Assembly: GCF_034377285.1 (NCBI RefSeq)
Contig: NZ_CP139715.1
Span: 806,001 to 870,000 of the forward strand
Direction of reading: 5' to 3'
DNA length: 64,000 nt
Origin: Thalassobaculum sp. OXR-137
GTDB taxonomy: Bacteria; Pseudomonadota; Alphaproteobacteria; Thalassobaculales; Thalassobaculaceae
A model generated the notes under the pieces. It did not search any database. It had not been told where the DNA came from and saw nothing but the letters and a program-made list of their open reading frames with translations. Positions 19,209 to 29,484 of the stretch are shown here, piece after piece. A program made the translations under genes and the position numbers. How positions within the stretch are numbered: position 1 is the first letter of the stretch; every line of letters begins with the position of its first letter.

Positions 19209-20507
<1,299 letters not shown>

Positions 20508-20673
20508 GCCTTCGATCCTCTTCCTCGGTCCTGCGACGTCTTCTGCTGCGTCGCAATGTGAAGAGACCGTAGGAGCAGGCTCTGGAATGGGTCCATAAGA
20601 TGTTGTTTGAAAAAGAGTAAATATGTAACAGGCGTAAATCCAATCCGCCTGTTCCTGTAAAATTCGTAAAGTG

Positions 20674-20690
20674 TTCGCATCTGCAAAAAG
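20674..20690. promoter_or_regulatory. Candidate ScfR/RamB operator between aceA and scfR
   Basis: The 226-bp divergent region is conspicuously AT-rich. TTCGCA at 20674-20679 and TGCAAA at 20682-20687 form an imperfect inverted repeat (5 of 6 pairs, 2-bp spacer) that resembles the TTTGCAAA-type RamB motif. It lies about 45 bp before the regulator start. A second purine-rich relative (TTTGAAAAA) occurs near 20606. Assignment is by analogy with RamB sites. Confidence 0.35.
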
Positions 20691-20733
20691 AGCGATCTAG
20701 ACTGTCTTCCCGACAAGATGCGGACCAAGGGGA

Positions 20734-22170
20734 ATGGAAAGCCTCGATCGCAAGGCCATGCTGGGCCACAAAGTCCGGCGCTTCAGAATGGATACCGGGC
20801 TGAGCCAGACCGAAATGGCGGCCCAGATCGGCATTTCCCCCAGCTATCTCAATCTGATCGAGCACAACCAGCGGCCGGTGACCGTGCCGCTGCTGTTCAA
20901 ACTCGGCCAGACCTTCGAGATCGACCTGAAGGCCTTCGCCGAGGATGACGACCAGCGGCTCGCCGCCGGCCTGTCGGAGGTGTTCGGCGACACCCTGTTC
21001 GAGGGCCAGCGGGTGTCCGACCGGGAAATCCGCGAGCTGGTCGGAGCCGCCCCCGCCGCCGCCCAGGGCGTGCTCAGCCTCTATCGGGCGTACCGCCAGC
21101 TCTGGGACACCGCCCAGGCGCTGGCCCATCGCGAGGGCGGCGACGGCGGTCTGGAAGCGTCGATGTCGGTGGCGCCGGTCGAAGAGGTCCGAGATTTCCT
21201 CCAGGCCGAGAACAACTATTTCGACCCGATGGAGCGGCTGGCCGAGCAGGTCTGGGACGCCGCCAAGCTCGACCGCGACGCCCTGTTCGCCGGTCTGCGC
21301 GACCATATCGAGCGCGATCACGGCATCGGCGTGCGGGTCATGCCGGTGGAGGTCATGGGCGATACCCTGCGCCGCTGGGACCACCACCGCCGACGCATCC
21401 TGATCTCCGAGGCGCTGCTCGGCTCCGGGCGGGTGTTCAACCTGGCGGTCCAGTTCGTCCTGATCACCGAGCGCGACCTGCTGGACGATCTGGTCGATCG
21501 GGCGGGCCTGTCCGGCGACGAGGCGCGGGGTCTGCTGCGGGCGACGCTCGCCGCCTATTTCGCCGGCGCCCTGATGATGCCCTACGCCCCGTTCCTGAAA
21601 GCGGCGCAGGAGCTGCGCTACGACGTGGAGCTGCTGCGCCGCCGCTTCGGGGCGAGCTTCGAGCAGGTCTGCCACCGGCTGACCACCCTGCAGCGGCCGG
21701 GCGCGCGCGGGGTACCGTTCTTCTTCCTGCGGATCGACAATGCCGGCAACATCTCCAAGCGGCTGTCCGGCGGCGGCTATCATTTCGCCCGGTTCGGCGG
21801 CACGTGTCCCCGGCTCGCGGTGCATGACGCCTTCCGCACCCCGGGCCAGATCCAGACCCAGGTGGCCGGCCTGCCCGACGGCACGACCCTGTTCCTGCTG
21901 GCCCGCACCCTGGACGTCAGCGGCGGCGGGCGGGATCCTCTGCAGCCGCGCTATGCCATCGCGCTCGGCTGCGAATGGAAGGAGGCCAAGCACCTGCTCT
22001 ATGCCGACGGCCACGACCCCAAGCGTAAACCGGCGGCCACCCCGGCCGGCGTGAGCTGCCGCGTCTGCGAGCGGCTCGACTGCACCCAGCGGGCGCATCC
22101 GCCGGTCAACCACCGCCTGCGCATCGACGACAGCATGCGCCGGACCCAGCCTTTCGACTTCGCGAGGTAG
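20734..22170 (+). CDS. ScfR/RamB-type short-chain acyl-CoA-responsive transcriptional regulator
   Basis: This 478-residue regulator has an N-terminal XRE helix-turn-helix (LSQTEMAAQIGISPSYLNLIEH, residues about 20-45), a central ImmA/IrrE-like region (about 150-300) and a C-terminal cysteine-containing domain (CRVCERLDCTQRAHP, near 445) typical of the DUF2083 type. RamB binds at aceA promoters; relatives in alphaproteobacteria control short-chain acyl-CoA use. Here it is divergent from aceA, so control of aceA and of itself is very likely. The downstream CoA-transferase gene starts four bases after the stop. Confidence 0.88.
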   Translation: MESLDRKAMLGHKVRRFRMDTGLSQTEMAAQIGISPSYLNLIEHNQRPVTVPLLFKLGQTFEIDLKAFAEDDDQRLAAGLSEVFGDTLFEGQRVSDREIRELVGAAPAAAQGVLSLYRAYRQLWDTAQALAHREGGDGGLEASMSVAPVEEVRDFLQAENNYFDPMERLAEQVWDAAKLDRDALFAGLRDHIERDHGIGVRVMPVEVMGDTLRRWDHHRRRILISEALLGSGRVFNLAVQFVLITERDLLDDLVDRAGLSGDEARGLLRATLAAYFAGALMMPYAPFLKAAQELRYDVELLRRRFGASFEQVCHRLTTLQRPGARGVPFFFLRIDNAGNISKRLSGGGYHFARFGGTCPRLAVHDAFRTPGQIQTQVAGLPDGTTLFLLARTLDVSGGGRDPLQPRYAIALGCEWKEAKHLLYADGHDPKRKPAATPAGVSCRVCERLDCTQRAHPPVNHRLRIDDSMRRTQPFDFAR

Positions 22171-22174
22171 ACAC

Positions 22175-23524
22175 ATGGATGGATTTCTCGACCACATTGC
22201 CGGGGCCCTCGGCGATGACGAACCCGCATCCTTCGCCGTCACCGGCGAGGGCGGCCTGCCGTCGGTCTTCGCCGTGACCGACCTGGCGACCGCGACCATC
22301 GGGGCGGCATCGGTGGAAGTCGCCCGGCTGATCGCTCAGACGACCGGGTCCGCGCCGGACGTGACCGTGGACCGGCGTCAGGCCTCGTTCTGGTACGACC
22401 TGACCTTCGAGCCCCAGGGCTGGGACATTCCGGGCATCTGGGATTCGATCGCCGGCGACTATCCGACCAAGGACGGCTGGATCCGGCTGCACACCAACGC
22501 ACCGCACCACCGCGCCGCCGCCCAGCGGGTCCTCGGCGACCATGCCGACCGTGCCGCCATGGCCCCCGCCGTCGCCCGATGGGAGGCGAAGGCGCTGGAG
22601 GATGCCGTGGTGGCGGAGAACGGCTGTGCCGCGGAGATGCGCTCCATCGAAGCCTGGAAGGCGCATCCCCAGGGCATGGCCGTCAATGCCGAACCGCTGA
22701 TCCACATGGACTGGACACCTGGCACGCCCGACGGCCGCGACGTCGATCCGGCCCGCCCGCTCGCCGGGCTGAAGGTATTGGACTGCACGCGTGTGCTGGC
22801 CGGCCCCGCCTGCGGCCGGTTCCTCGCCGGGTTCGGCGCCGACGTGCTGCGGGTCGACCCGCCCTGGTGGGAGGAGCCGCTGCTGGAGCCCGACATGACG
22901 CTGGGCAAGCGCTGCACCGGCCTGGACCTGACCAAAGAGGCCGACCGCGAGACCTTCGCCCGGCTGCTGTCGGAGGCCGACCTGTTCATCCACGGCTACC
23001 GCAGCGACGCGTTGGAGAATATCGGCTTCGGCGTCGCGAAGCGCCGGGCGCTGAACCCCGCCCTGATCGACGTGTCCCTGGACGCCTACGGCTGGAGCGG
23101 GCCGTGGAAAACCCGCCGGGCCTTCGACAGCCTGCTGCAGATGTCGAGCGGCATCGCCCATGCCGGCATGGTCCGCCGGGGTGCGGACAAGCCGGTGCCG
23201 CTGCCGGTCCAGGCGCTGGACCATGCCACCGGCTACCTCATGGCCATCGCCGCCCTGCGCGGGATCGCCGAACGGCGGACCAGCGGCAGGGTCCTGCGCG
23301 CCCGGACCTCGCTGGCCCGCTCGGCCAAGCTGGTGACCGACAACGATCCGACGGAACGGGACGGCCCCCTGGCGCCGCGCGGCCCGGCCGACTCCTGGCC
23401 CGAGCCGGAGAGCACCGGACGAGGCCCGGCGCTGCGGCTGAAACCGCCGGTTACGATCGCCGGCTGCGCGATGCGCTACGACCGGCCTGCAACCAACCTG
23501 CGGTCGTCGCCGCCGTCCTGGTAG
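22175..23524 (+). CDS. CoA-transferase family III (CaiB/BaiF) protein
   Basis: This 449-residue protein has an unusual arrangement. An N-terminal stretch (residues 1-190) includes ASVEVARLIAQ and QASFWYDLTF. The family III core follows: LAGLKVLDCTRVLAGPACGRFLAG, GADVLRVDPP, LDLTKEADR, GYRSDALENIGFG and ALIDVSLDAYG. It is the tandem-half version common in alphaproteobacteria. The catalytic Asp of family III cannot be placed with certainty. It directly follows scfR (GAGG ribosome binding site in the 4-bp gap), so it is probably co-expressed and could work on short acyl-CoAs. Confidence 0.82.
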   Translation: MDGFLDHIAGALGDDEPASFAVTGEGGLPSVFAVTDLATATIGAASVEVARLIAQTTGSAPDVTVDRRQASFWYDLTFEPQGWDIPGIWDSIAGDYPTKDGWIRLHTNAPHHRAAAQRVLGDHADRAAMAPAVARWEAKALEDAVVAENGCAAEMRSIEAWKAHPQGMAVNAEPLIHMDWTPGTPDGRDVDPARPLAGLKVLDCTRVLAGPACGRFLAGFGADVLRVDPPWWEEPLLEPDMTLGKRCTGLDLTKEADRETFARLLSEADLFIHGYRSDALENIGFGVAKRRALNPALIDVSLDAYGWSGPWKTRRAFDSLLQMSSGIAHAGMVRRGADKPVPLPVQALDHATGYLMAIAALRGIAERRTSGRVLRARTSLARSAKLVTDNDPTERDGPLAPRGPADSWPEPESTGRGPALRLKPPVTIAGCAMRYDRPATNLRSSPPSW

Positions 23525-23605
23525 GCCGGCGAATCTCGCCTCCATGGTTGACCTGGGGCCAGGAACGTTAATTTATGGGGCATCCTGACTAGTCTCGGAC
23601 CGTCC

Positions 23606-25984
23606 ATGCGCCTCCTGATCGCCTGCCTGGCCCTCGCCGCCTCTCTTCTCGCTGCGCCTCCCGTCTCCGCCCAGATGCCCGGCCTTGCGACCGGATCCGG
23701 CTCCTCCGGGTCCCAGGAAGCGACGACCCCGGAGGAGAAAGCGCCTGAGACGGCGGCCGACCTGCGGCAGCTGATCCAGACCCTGGAGGACCCCGAACGG
23801 CGCGCGCAGCTCCTGAGCGACCTGCGTACCCTGCTCGAAGCCCAGAGGAGCGGGACCGACAACGCCGCAGGCACCGCCCGTCGCCCCGGCGAAGGCGCCA
23901 AGGAAACCGAAGACGACGGCCATTCCTTCAGCAACCAGCTTTCCGATGCGGTGGTCAATCAGGGCGAGCGGGTGCAGCTCGTGTTCTCCGAAGTGTGGGA
24001 CGCGGTGATCGCCATCCGCGACCTGCCGGAGTGGCTGGACGACCAGATCAATGTCGAATACCGCCGGAAGTTCTGGATCGAGATCGCCACCGTCGGTCTC
24101 GGATTTCCGATACTGGTGGCGCTGATCGCCCGCTGGCTCACCGGCCTCGCCCTGGGCGGAACGATCCAACGTCTGCGCAATGCCGAAGTTCCTACGATCC
24201 AGGCCAAGGTCTTCACCGCGCTCTTCCGCACCGTCCTGGAGGCGTTCACGGTCGCCGCCGTGCTCGGCGCCGGTTGGGCGGCCCTGGTGGTCGTGCCGCG
24301 CAGCTATCAGGCCGAACAGATCGCGCTTGTGGTGATCCAGGCGATTGCCGTCCATACCGGTATCGGCGTGCTGGCCAGGCTCATCCTGGCGCCTTTCGCC
24401 CCCCATCTCAGAATCTTCCGGGTCGGGGACGAGATGGCCGCCTATCTCTATCTTTGGGTCATGCGCCTCACCGCGGTCGGGGTGATCGGCTACGTGATCT
24501 CGCAGACCGCCCTGCCGCTGGGCGCCGGCTATGTCGGATCCCACGCGTTGGAGGTTGCCGCGGCGGCCGTCATGACCGGTATGCTGCTGATCCTCGTGAC
24601 CCAGCTCCGTCCCACGGTGCGCGAGGTGATCCGCGGCGGCGGCAAGAGCGTCGTGCGCCGCCGGTTCGCCGATATCTGGAACCTGCTGGCGAGCCTGTAC
24701 ATCCTGGTCGGCTTCGGGATCTTCGTTTCCGGTGCGCAGGACGGGTTCCTGTTCATGCTCCGCGCCACCGTCATCACGATCGTCACCGTCGCCATCGCCC
24801 TCACCGCCCAGCACATCGCCAACAAGCTGCTGGATCGCCTCTTCGCTGTCGACGAGGAACTCGAGAAACGGTTTCCGGGCCTGCGCAAGCGCGCCAACCT
24901 CTATCGCCCGACCCTGAAGAAGGCGGTCGATATCGTCATCTTCATCGTCGCCGCGGTCGCCATTCTGGAAGGCTGGAACGCCGGGGTCATCAGCGCGCTC
25001 GACGCCCAGACCCAGACGGCGGTGCTGCGCTCGGCCGGCACCATCATCCTGGTGCTGATCGTCTGCATCGTGATCTGGGAACTCACCGCCAGCGGCATCG
25101 CCCGAGCCCTGTCCGGCACGAATTCCGACGGCAGCCCGCGCGAGGCGAGCAGCCGGACCAAGACCCTGCTGCCCCTGCTGCGGCGCGCGGTGCTGGTCGC
25201 CCTGGTGGTGTTCGGCGGCCTGATCGTGCTCTCCGAACTCGGCATCGACATCGCCCCGCTCCTCGCCGGTGCCGGTGTCGTCGGCCTGGCCATCGGCTTC
25301 GGCTCCCAGGCACTGGTCCGCGACGTCATCACCGGCCTGTTTATCCTGATCGAAGACACCGTCGCGGTCGGCGACGTGATCACGGCGGGCGGCCATACCG
25401 GCGTGGTGGAAGACATGTCGATCCGCACCATCCGGCTGCGCGACCTGGAGGGGTCGGTCCACATCATCCCGTTCGGCGACGTGACCTCGGTCATCAACCT
25501 GACCAAGGACTTCTCCTACGCGCTGCTCGATGTCGGCGTGGCGTATCGCGAGGATACCGACCGGGTCAGCGAGGTGATCAAGGAGGTCGCCGACGAGATG
25601 CAGGCCGACGAGGCCTGGAAGGCCCTGTTCCTCGATCCGATCGAAATCCTCGGCGTGAACGAGCTGGCCGACAGCGCGGTGATCATCCGCTGCCGGATCA
25701 AGACCCCGCCGATCAAGCAATGGGGCGTGAAGCGCGAGATGCTGCGCCGCCTGAAGAAGCGGTTCGATGCGGAGAACATCGAGATCCCGTTCCCGCACAC
25801 CACGGTCTATTTCGGCGTCGACGCGGCCGGCAAGGCGCCGCCGGCCCATATCACCCTGCAGGCCGAAGAGGCCGCCAGGCAGATCGCACCGCCGCCCGAC
25901 GCCACGGTCGAGGAGGTCACCCCGCCGAAGCAACCGGCCACCGACCCGCCGCCGGAAAGCGACGATGGGGTGGGCCGCACCTAG
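23606..25984 (+). CDS. Large MscS family mechanosensitive channel
   Basis: This 792-residue inner-membrane channel begins with a signal peptide (RLLIACLALAASLLAAPPVSA) and a periplasmic helical region of about 120 residues with LRQLIQTLEDPERRAQLLSDLR. About ten hydrophobic segments follow. The MscS pore helix is LLAGAGVVGLAIGFGSQALV (near 555-575), followed by the beta domain (DTVAVGDVITAGGHTGVVEDM) and the C-terminal cytoplasmic cage (KTPPIKQWGVKREMLRRLK). The C-terminal 30 residues are Pro-rich. It probably releases solutes on hypo-osmotic shock. Confidence 0.92.
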   Translation: MRLLIACLALAASLLAAPPVSAQMPGLATGSGSSGSQEATTPEEKAPETAADLRQLIQTLEDPERRAQLLSDLRTLLEAQRSGTDNAAGTARRPGEGAKETEDDGHSFSNQLSDAVVNQGERVQLVFSEVWDAVIAIRDLPEWLDDQINVEYRRKFWIEIATVGLGFPILVALIARWLTGLALGGTIQRLRNAEVPTIQAKVFTALFRTVLEAFTVAAVLGAGWAALVVVPRSYQAEQIALVVIQAIAVHTGIGVLARLILAPFAPHLRIFRVGDEMAAYLYLWVMRLTAVGVIGYVISQTALPLGAGYVGSHALEVAAAAVMTGMLLILVTQLRPTVREVIRGGGKSVVRRRFADIWNLLASLYILVGFGIFVSGAQDGFLFMLRATVITIVTVAIALTAQHIANKLLDRLFAVDEELEKRFPGLRKRANLYRPTLKKAVDIVIFIVAAVAILEGWNAGVISALDAQTQTAVLRSAGTIILVLIVCIVIWELTASGIARALSGTNSDGSPREASSRTKTLLPLLRRAVLVALVVFGGLIVLSELGIDIAPLLAGAGVVGLAIGFGSQALVRDVITGLFILIEDTVAVGDVITAGGHTGVVEDMSIRTIRLRDLEGSVHIIPFGDVTSVINLTKDFSYALLDVGVAYREDTDRVSEVIKEVADEMQADEAWKALFLDPIEILGVNELADSAVIIRCRIKTPPIKQWGVKREMLRRLKKRFDAENIEIPFPHTTVYFGVDAAGKAPPAHITLQAEEAARQIAPPPDATVEEVTPPKQPATDPPPESDDGVGRT

Positions 25985-26049
25985 CGCTGTAGCGCCGGCC
26001 CTGCCCGACCTGTTAAACTCCTGACCTTCGCCGCGTTTCCTCCCGGTCC

Positions 26050-26718
26050 ATGCGCACCCTGTATCATCTGGCACTCTCTCCGCAGTCCCGTCTCATCCGT
26101 CTGGTCCTGGGCGAGAAGCGCATGGAAGTGCATCTGCGCGCCGAGCCGGTCTGGGAGCGCCGAGACGAATTCCTCGCGATCAATCCGGCCGGCGAGGTTC
26201 CGGTCCTGGTGGAGGACGACGGCAGCACGATAGCCGGCTCCCAGGCGATCGCCGAATACCTGGAGGAATGCGACGACACGGTGCCGCTGCTGCCGGGCAC
26301 CATCGCAGACCGGGCGGAGATCCGCCGGCTGGTCTCCTGGTTCGACCGCAAGTTCGACCGCGAGGTCACCGACCTGCTGGTCGGCGAGAAGGTCATGAAG
26401 CGGTTCCTCGGCATCGGCGAGCCGTCCAGCTCCGCGATCCGCGCCGGCCATGCCAATCTGCAGATCCATCTCGCCTATATCGCCTGGCTGGCGGAGCGCC
26501 GGACCTGGCTCGCCGGCGACAAGTTCTCCCTGGCCGATCTCGCCGCCGCCGCCCACCTGTCCTGCGTCGACTATCTGGGCGACGTGCCCTGGGACCACGC
26601 GCCGGAGGCCAAGGAGTGGTACGCAAGGGTGAAGTCCCGCCCGGCCTTCCGCTCCCTGCTGGCCGACGCCGTCCCCGGCCTGCGCCCGGTGGGCCACTAC
26701 GCGGACCTGGATTTCTGA
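26050..26718 (+). CDS. fzlA: GST-fold protein, FzlA-like (FtsZ-associated)
   Basis: This 222-residue GST-fold protein has the thioredoxin-like N domain (LYHLALSPQSRLIRLVLGEK) and the cis-Pro motif in AGEVPVLV, then GSQAIAEYLEE and a helical C domain with WLAGDKFSLADLAAAAHLSC. The SPQSR start, the FDRKFDREVT segment and the C-terminal HYADLDF closely match my memory of alphaproteobacterial FzlA. FzlA binds FtsZ filaments and sets constriction rate rather than acting as a detoxifying GST. If that is wrong it is an ordinary GST. It stands alone. Confidence 0.75.
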   Translation: MRTLYHLALSPQSRLIRLVLGEKRMEVHLRAEPVWERRDEFLAINPAGEVPVLVEDDGSTIAGSQAIAEYLEECDDTVPLLPGTIADRAEIRRLVSWFDRKFDREVTDLLVGEKVMKRFLGIGEPSSSAIRAGHANLQIHLAYIAWLAERRTWLAGDKFSLADLAAAAHLSCVDYLGDVPWDHAPEAKEWYARVKSRPAFRSLLADAVPGLRPVGHYADLDF

Positions 26719-26732
26719 GCAGGCCGGGCGCG

Positions 26733-27617
26733 TCAGACGAAGATCGAGTCCAGGTCTCCCGAGCCGAGACCGATCAGCTTCACCGTCCCGTCGTCGAGCC
26801 ATAGGGTGACGCCGTCGCTGGCGTCGGTCGCCCGCAGCATCGTGCCACTCAGCCGGTCGCCCTCACCCACCGAAAAGTCGGAAATCGTGTCCTGGCCGGG
26901 CCCGACGATGAACAGGTCCGAACCTGCGCCGCCGGTGAAGACATCGTCCCCCATGCCGCCGGAGAGAACGTCGTTCCCGAGATTGCCGAACAGACTGTCG
27001 TCGCCGTCACCGCCAACCAGCGTGTCGTCGTCCTGCCCGCCATAAAGGCTGTCGTCGCCAGCCCGGCCCATCAATGTATCCGTCCCCCGGTTGCCGTAGA
27101 GAATGTCGGAACCTGCATTGCCGATGACCTCCTGCGCTCCGTCACCGCCTGACTGGGCAGTCGCCGGGAGGTCCGTACGCTTCTCACCGTAGATCGACTC
27201 CAGATTGGCAATGTCCTTGTCGGTCGGCACGCTCGCGGCGTTGCGGATAGCGTGAATCATCACGCTATCGTTGCTCTCATGCTCCAGACCGATGATATGC
27301 CCGACCTCGTGGATCGACAGGGTGGTGAAAATCTCCGGTTCGATCCGATTCATATCGTCGACGTCATACACCACCTCGCCCCAGTATAGGGCGTATGCCC
27401 AGATGCCGAAGACATTGTCGATCCCGGCGCTCGTGAAGCTGAGGCTGTTTTCGGCACCCGTGCCATGGGTCGAGAAGTCGACATTGGTCAGCGCCTCCCA
27501 TGTATCGAGGGCGGTATAGATCGACTCCTTCTGCGCGACCGTGAAACTGTCGTCCAGACTCACCGACACGGTGCAGATACCATCGCCGTCCCGGTCGAAA
27601 AGTGCGGTGATCGTCAT
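26733..27617 (-). CDS. Secreted RTX metzincin protease
   Basis: This 294-residue protein lacks a signal peptide, as expected for type I secretion. Residues 1-150 form a small metzincin domain: HEVGHIIGLEH gives His103, Glu104, His107 and His113 as zinc ligands and base, and SVMIHAI near 118 looks like the Met-turn. DRDGDGIC at 8-15 is an EF-hand-like Ca site. Residues about 172-250 hold eight glycine/aspartate nonapeptides (GNAGSDILYGNRGTDTL and similar) that bind Ca outside the cell. The C-terminal GSGDLDSIFV fits an RTX secretion tail. GGAGGA seven bases before the ATG at 27617 decides the start. No type I exporter is in the window. Confidence 0.88.
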   Translation of the reverse strand: MTITALFDRDGDGICTVSVSLDDSFTVAQKESIYTALDTWEALTNVDFSTHGTGAENSLSFTSAGIDNVFGIWAYALYWGEVVYDVDDMNRIEPEIFTTLSIHEVGHIIGLEHESNDSVMIHAIRNAASVPTDKDIANLESIYGEKRTDLPATAQSGGDGAQEVIGNAGSDILYGNRGTDTLMGRAGDDSLYGGQDDDTLVGGDGDDSLFGNLGNDVLSGGMGDDVFTGGAGSDLFIVGPGQDTISDFSVGEGDRLSGTMLRATDASDGVTLWLDDGTVKLIGLGSGDLDSIFV

Positions 27618-27769
27618 CGTCGTATCCTCCCCTGCGTGGACGCCCACCCTTTCGGCATGGGTCGAGAGAGTCAGCCCTTCACCCGCATTATTTTCAGGGT
27701 CATTCTATCCGCATTTCCCGCTTAACGCGAATCTTCCTGTCACTATCCCGCGCCTCTGAACGCCGTTTC

Positions 27770-28018
27770 TAACGATAAGGACAGAGCAACAGCGACGGAC
27801 AGGTCACCATCAAAGTCGAGCTCCTGTAAGATTTCAGCGACGCCTAAAGGGAGTTCATCTGGTCCGGCCTCGACACATGGGAGCAGGTCTCGAACGTCCA
27901 CTTTTCCAACGCATCCGGTCGTCAATTGGAGCGCGGCAGAGGGCGTCGTCACCGCCTGGGCGCCTCGGTCACCCTGATCGGCGTCACGACCGACGAGATC
28001 TCCTTCGCCCTGGTCTGA
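27770..28018 (+). pseudogene. Decayed, internally deleted paralogue of the RTX metalloprotease
   Basis: One plus-strand frame (27797-28018) reads GQVTIKVELL, stop, DFSDA, stop, REFIWSGLDTWEQVSNVHFS. It aligns with SVSLDDSFTVAQKESIYTALDTWEALTNVDFS of the neighbouring minus-strand protease. After a short scrambled stretch the same frame ends VTLIGVTTDEISFALV and a stop, matching the protease C terminus (VKLIGLGSGDLDSIFV). The zinc-binding region and all RTX repeats are missing. Stops are at 27827 and 27845. Upstream, about 27770-27796, a shifted frame retains DKD...TDG, like DRDGDG. The gene is dead and lies head-to-head with its intact relative. Confidence 0.7.
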
Positions 28019-28102
28019 ACCACCGGCGCGCAATCCCGTTTGACCGCCCCCGCGTCAATGCCGTTACTCTGCGGCCAACCATAAGCGCTGGGAGGCGACC
28101 CC

Positions 28103-28894
28103 GTGACCGATACGCTCGTAACGTTTTCGCTGGAGGATGGGCTTGCCCGCCTGAACTTGAACCGGCCCGATGCCGGCAATTCCATCACGCCGGACATGGG
28201 ACTGGCGCTGATGAAGGCGGCGGTGCGCTGTTCCACCGACGGCGCGGTGCGGGCGGTGCTGCTGACCGGGGCGGGCAAGAATTTCTGCGTCGGCGGCGAC
28301 CTGAAGACCTTCAAGGAAGCCGGGCCCGGCGTCGGCGCCCTGATCAAGGAGACCACGGCCTACCTGCATGCCGCGTGCTCCACCCTGGCGCGGATGGACG
28401 CGCCGCTGGTGGTCGCGGTCCAAGGTGCGGCGGCGGGAGCAGGGCTGTCGCTGGCGCTGCTGGGCGACCTGGTCTACGCGGCGGAGAGCTCGAAATTCAC
28501 GATGGCCTACACGGCGGCCGGCCTCTCGCCGGATGGCGGCTCGACCTTCCTGCTGCCCCGGATGGTCGGGCTGCGCCGCGCCCAGGAACTGACCCTGACG
28601 AACCGCCGCCTGTCCGCCGCCGAGGCGGTGGAATGGGGGATCGCGACCGCGTCCGTCGCCGACGATGCGCTGCTCGCCAAGGCCGAGGAGACCGCCCGCA
28701 GCCTGGCATCCGGGCCGACCCGCTCGTTCGGCCGGGCCAAGCGCCTGCTGATCGACAGTTTCGATACCCCGTTCGAGACCCAGATGGAGAAGGAGGGGGC
28801 GGCCATCGCCGCCGCCTCGGTCGAGCCGGACGCCCAGGAGGGTCTGGACGCCTTCCTCAACAAACGGGTCCCGACCTATCGCGGAACGCCGTGA
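28103..28894 (+). CDS. Enoyl-CoA hydratase/isomerase family protein
   Basis: This 263-residue crotonase-fold enzyme has LARLNLNRPDAGNSI, the oxyanion-hole strand LLTGAGKNFCVGGDLK, and VAVQGAAAGAGLSLALLGDLVYA. One expected acid is kept in GLSPDGGSTFLLPR. GGAGG at about 28091-28095 precedes the GTG at 28103. It could hydrate enoyl-CoAs in beta-oxidation; the exact substrate is open. No other beta-oxidation gene is adjacent. Confidence 0.88.
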   Translation: MTDTLVTFSLEDGLARLNLNRPDAGNSITPDMGLALMKAAVRCSTDGAVRAVLLTGAGKNFCVGGDLKTFKEAGPGVGALIKETTAYLHAACSTLARMDAPLVVAVQGAAAGAGLSLALLGDLVYAAESSKFTMAYTAAGLSPDGGSTFLLPRMVGLRRAQELTLTNRRLSAAEAVEWGIATASVADDALLAKAEETARSLASGPTRSFGRAKRLLIDSFDTPFETQMEKEGAAIAAASVEPDAQEGLDAFLNKRVPTYRGTP

Positions 28895-28952
28895 GGGAGC
28901 CGTTGGGCGGCTGGCGCGTTATCCCTGCGCAACGGCCACATATGGGACCTCC

Positions 28953-29150
28953 ATGATCGATCGAATCATCCAGACCGGCGTCATCGGTATCTTCACCGCC
29001 CTGTTCGTGCTGCTGGTCGGCGTCGCCGCGTGGTTCCAGCACCTCTACACCTGCTTCACCGAGGAATCCTGGGGCTTCCTCATCGCCGGGGCGATCTTCT
29101 TCCCGATCGCCATCATCCATGGGATCGGCGTCTGGTTCGGGATCTGGTGA
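28953..29150 (+). CDS. Small two-helix membrane protein
   Basis: This 65-residue protein has two hydrophobic segments (IGIFTALFVLLVGVAAWF and FLIAGAIFFPIAIIHGIGVW) joined by a short loop with one Cys (YTCFTEESW). I do not recognise the family. It lies about 58 bp after the enoyl-CoA hydratase gene and converges on the DUF1330 gene 7 bp away. Codon use matches its neighbours. Confidence 0.65.
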   Translation: MIDRIIQTGVIGIFTALFVLLVGVAAWFQHLYTCFTEESWGFLIAGAIFFPIAIIHGIGVWFGIW

Positions 29151-29157
29151 TCGGCGG

Positions 29158-29484
29158 CTAGCCCAGGATATCCGTCGCCCGATGCCCGTCGGCGACGCCG
29201 TCGATCAGGATGACACTCCCCTGTGAGTGGCCGGTGCGCAGGGGCAGGATCCGCCGATATGCCTCCGACGCGTACCAGGCGCGGGCCCGGCCCATGTCCG
29301 GAAAGCCGATCACGATCAGATCGCCTTCCCAGGCGCCCTCCAGTACCTCCGCCCGGCCGCCATGGATCAGGTAGCGCCCCTCATACGGCGCCAGTGTGGC
29401 GTCGATCTGCCGGAGATACGCGACGATCTCCGGGCCCAGCTCGACACCGGCGAGATGGGCGATGGCATAGGCCGCCATGGTCAC
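29158..29484 (-). CDS. DUF1330 family protein
   Basis: This 108-residue dimeric alpha/beta-barrel-type protein has YLRQIDATLAPYEGRYLIHGGRAEVLEG, FPDMGRARAWYASEAYRRILPLR and GSVILIDG, the DUF1330 pattern. The GTG at 29484 overlaps the upstream stop by three or four bases; an ATG at 29478 is an alternative with a better-spaced GGAGG. It is co-translated with the membrane protein upstream. Function unknown in this family. Confidence 0.85.
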   Translation of the reverse strand: MTMAAYAIAHLAGVELGPEIVAYLRQIDATLAPYEGRYLIHGGRAEVLEGAWEGDLIVIGFPDMGRARAWYASEAYRRILPLRTGHSQGSVILIDGVADGHRATDILG

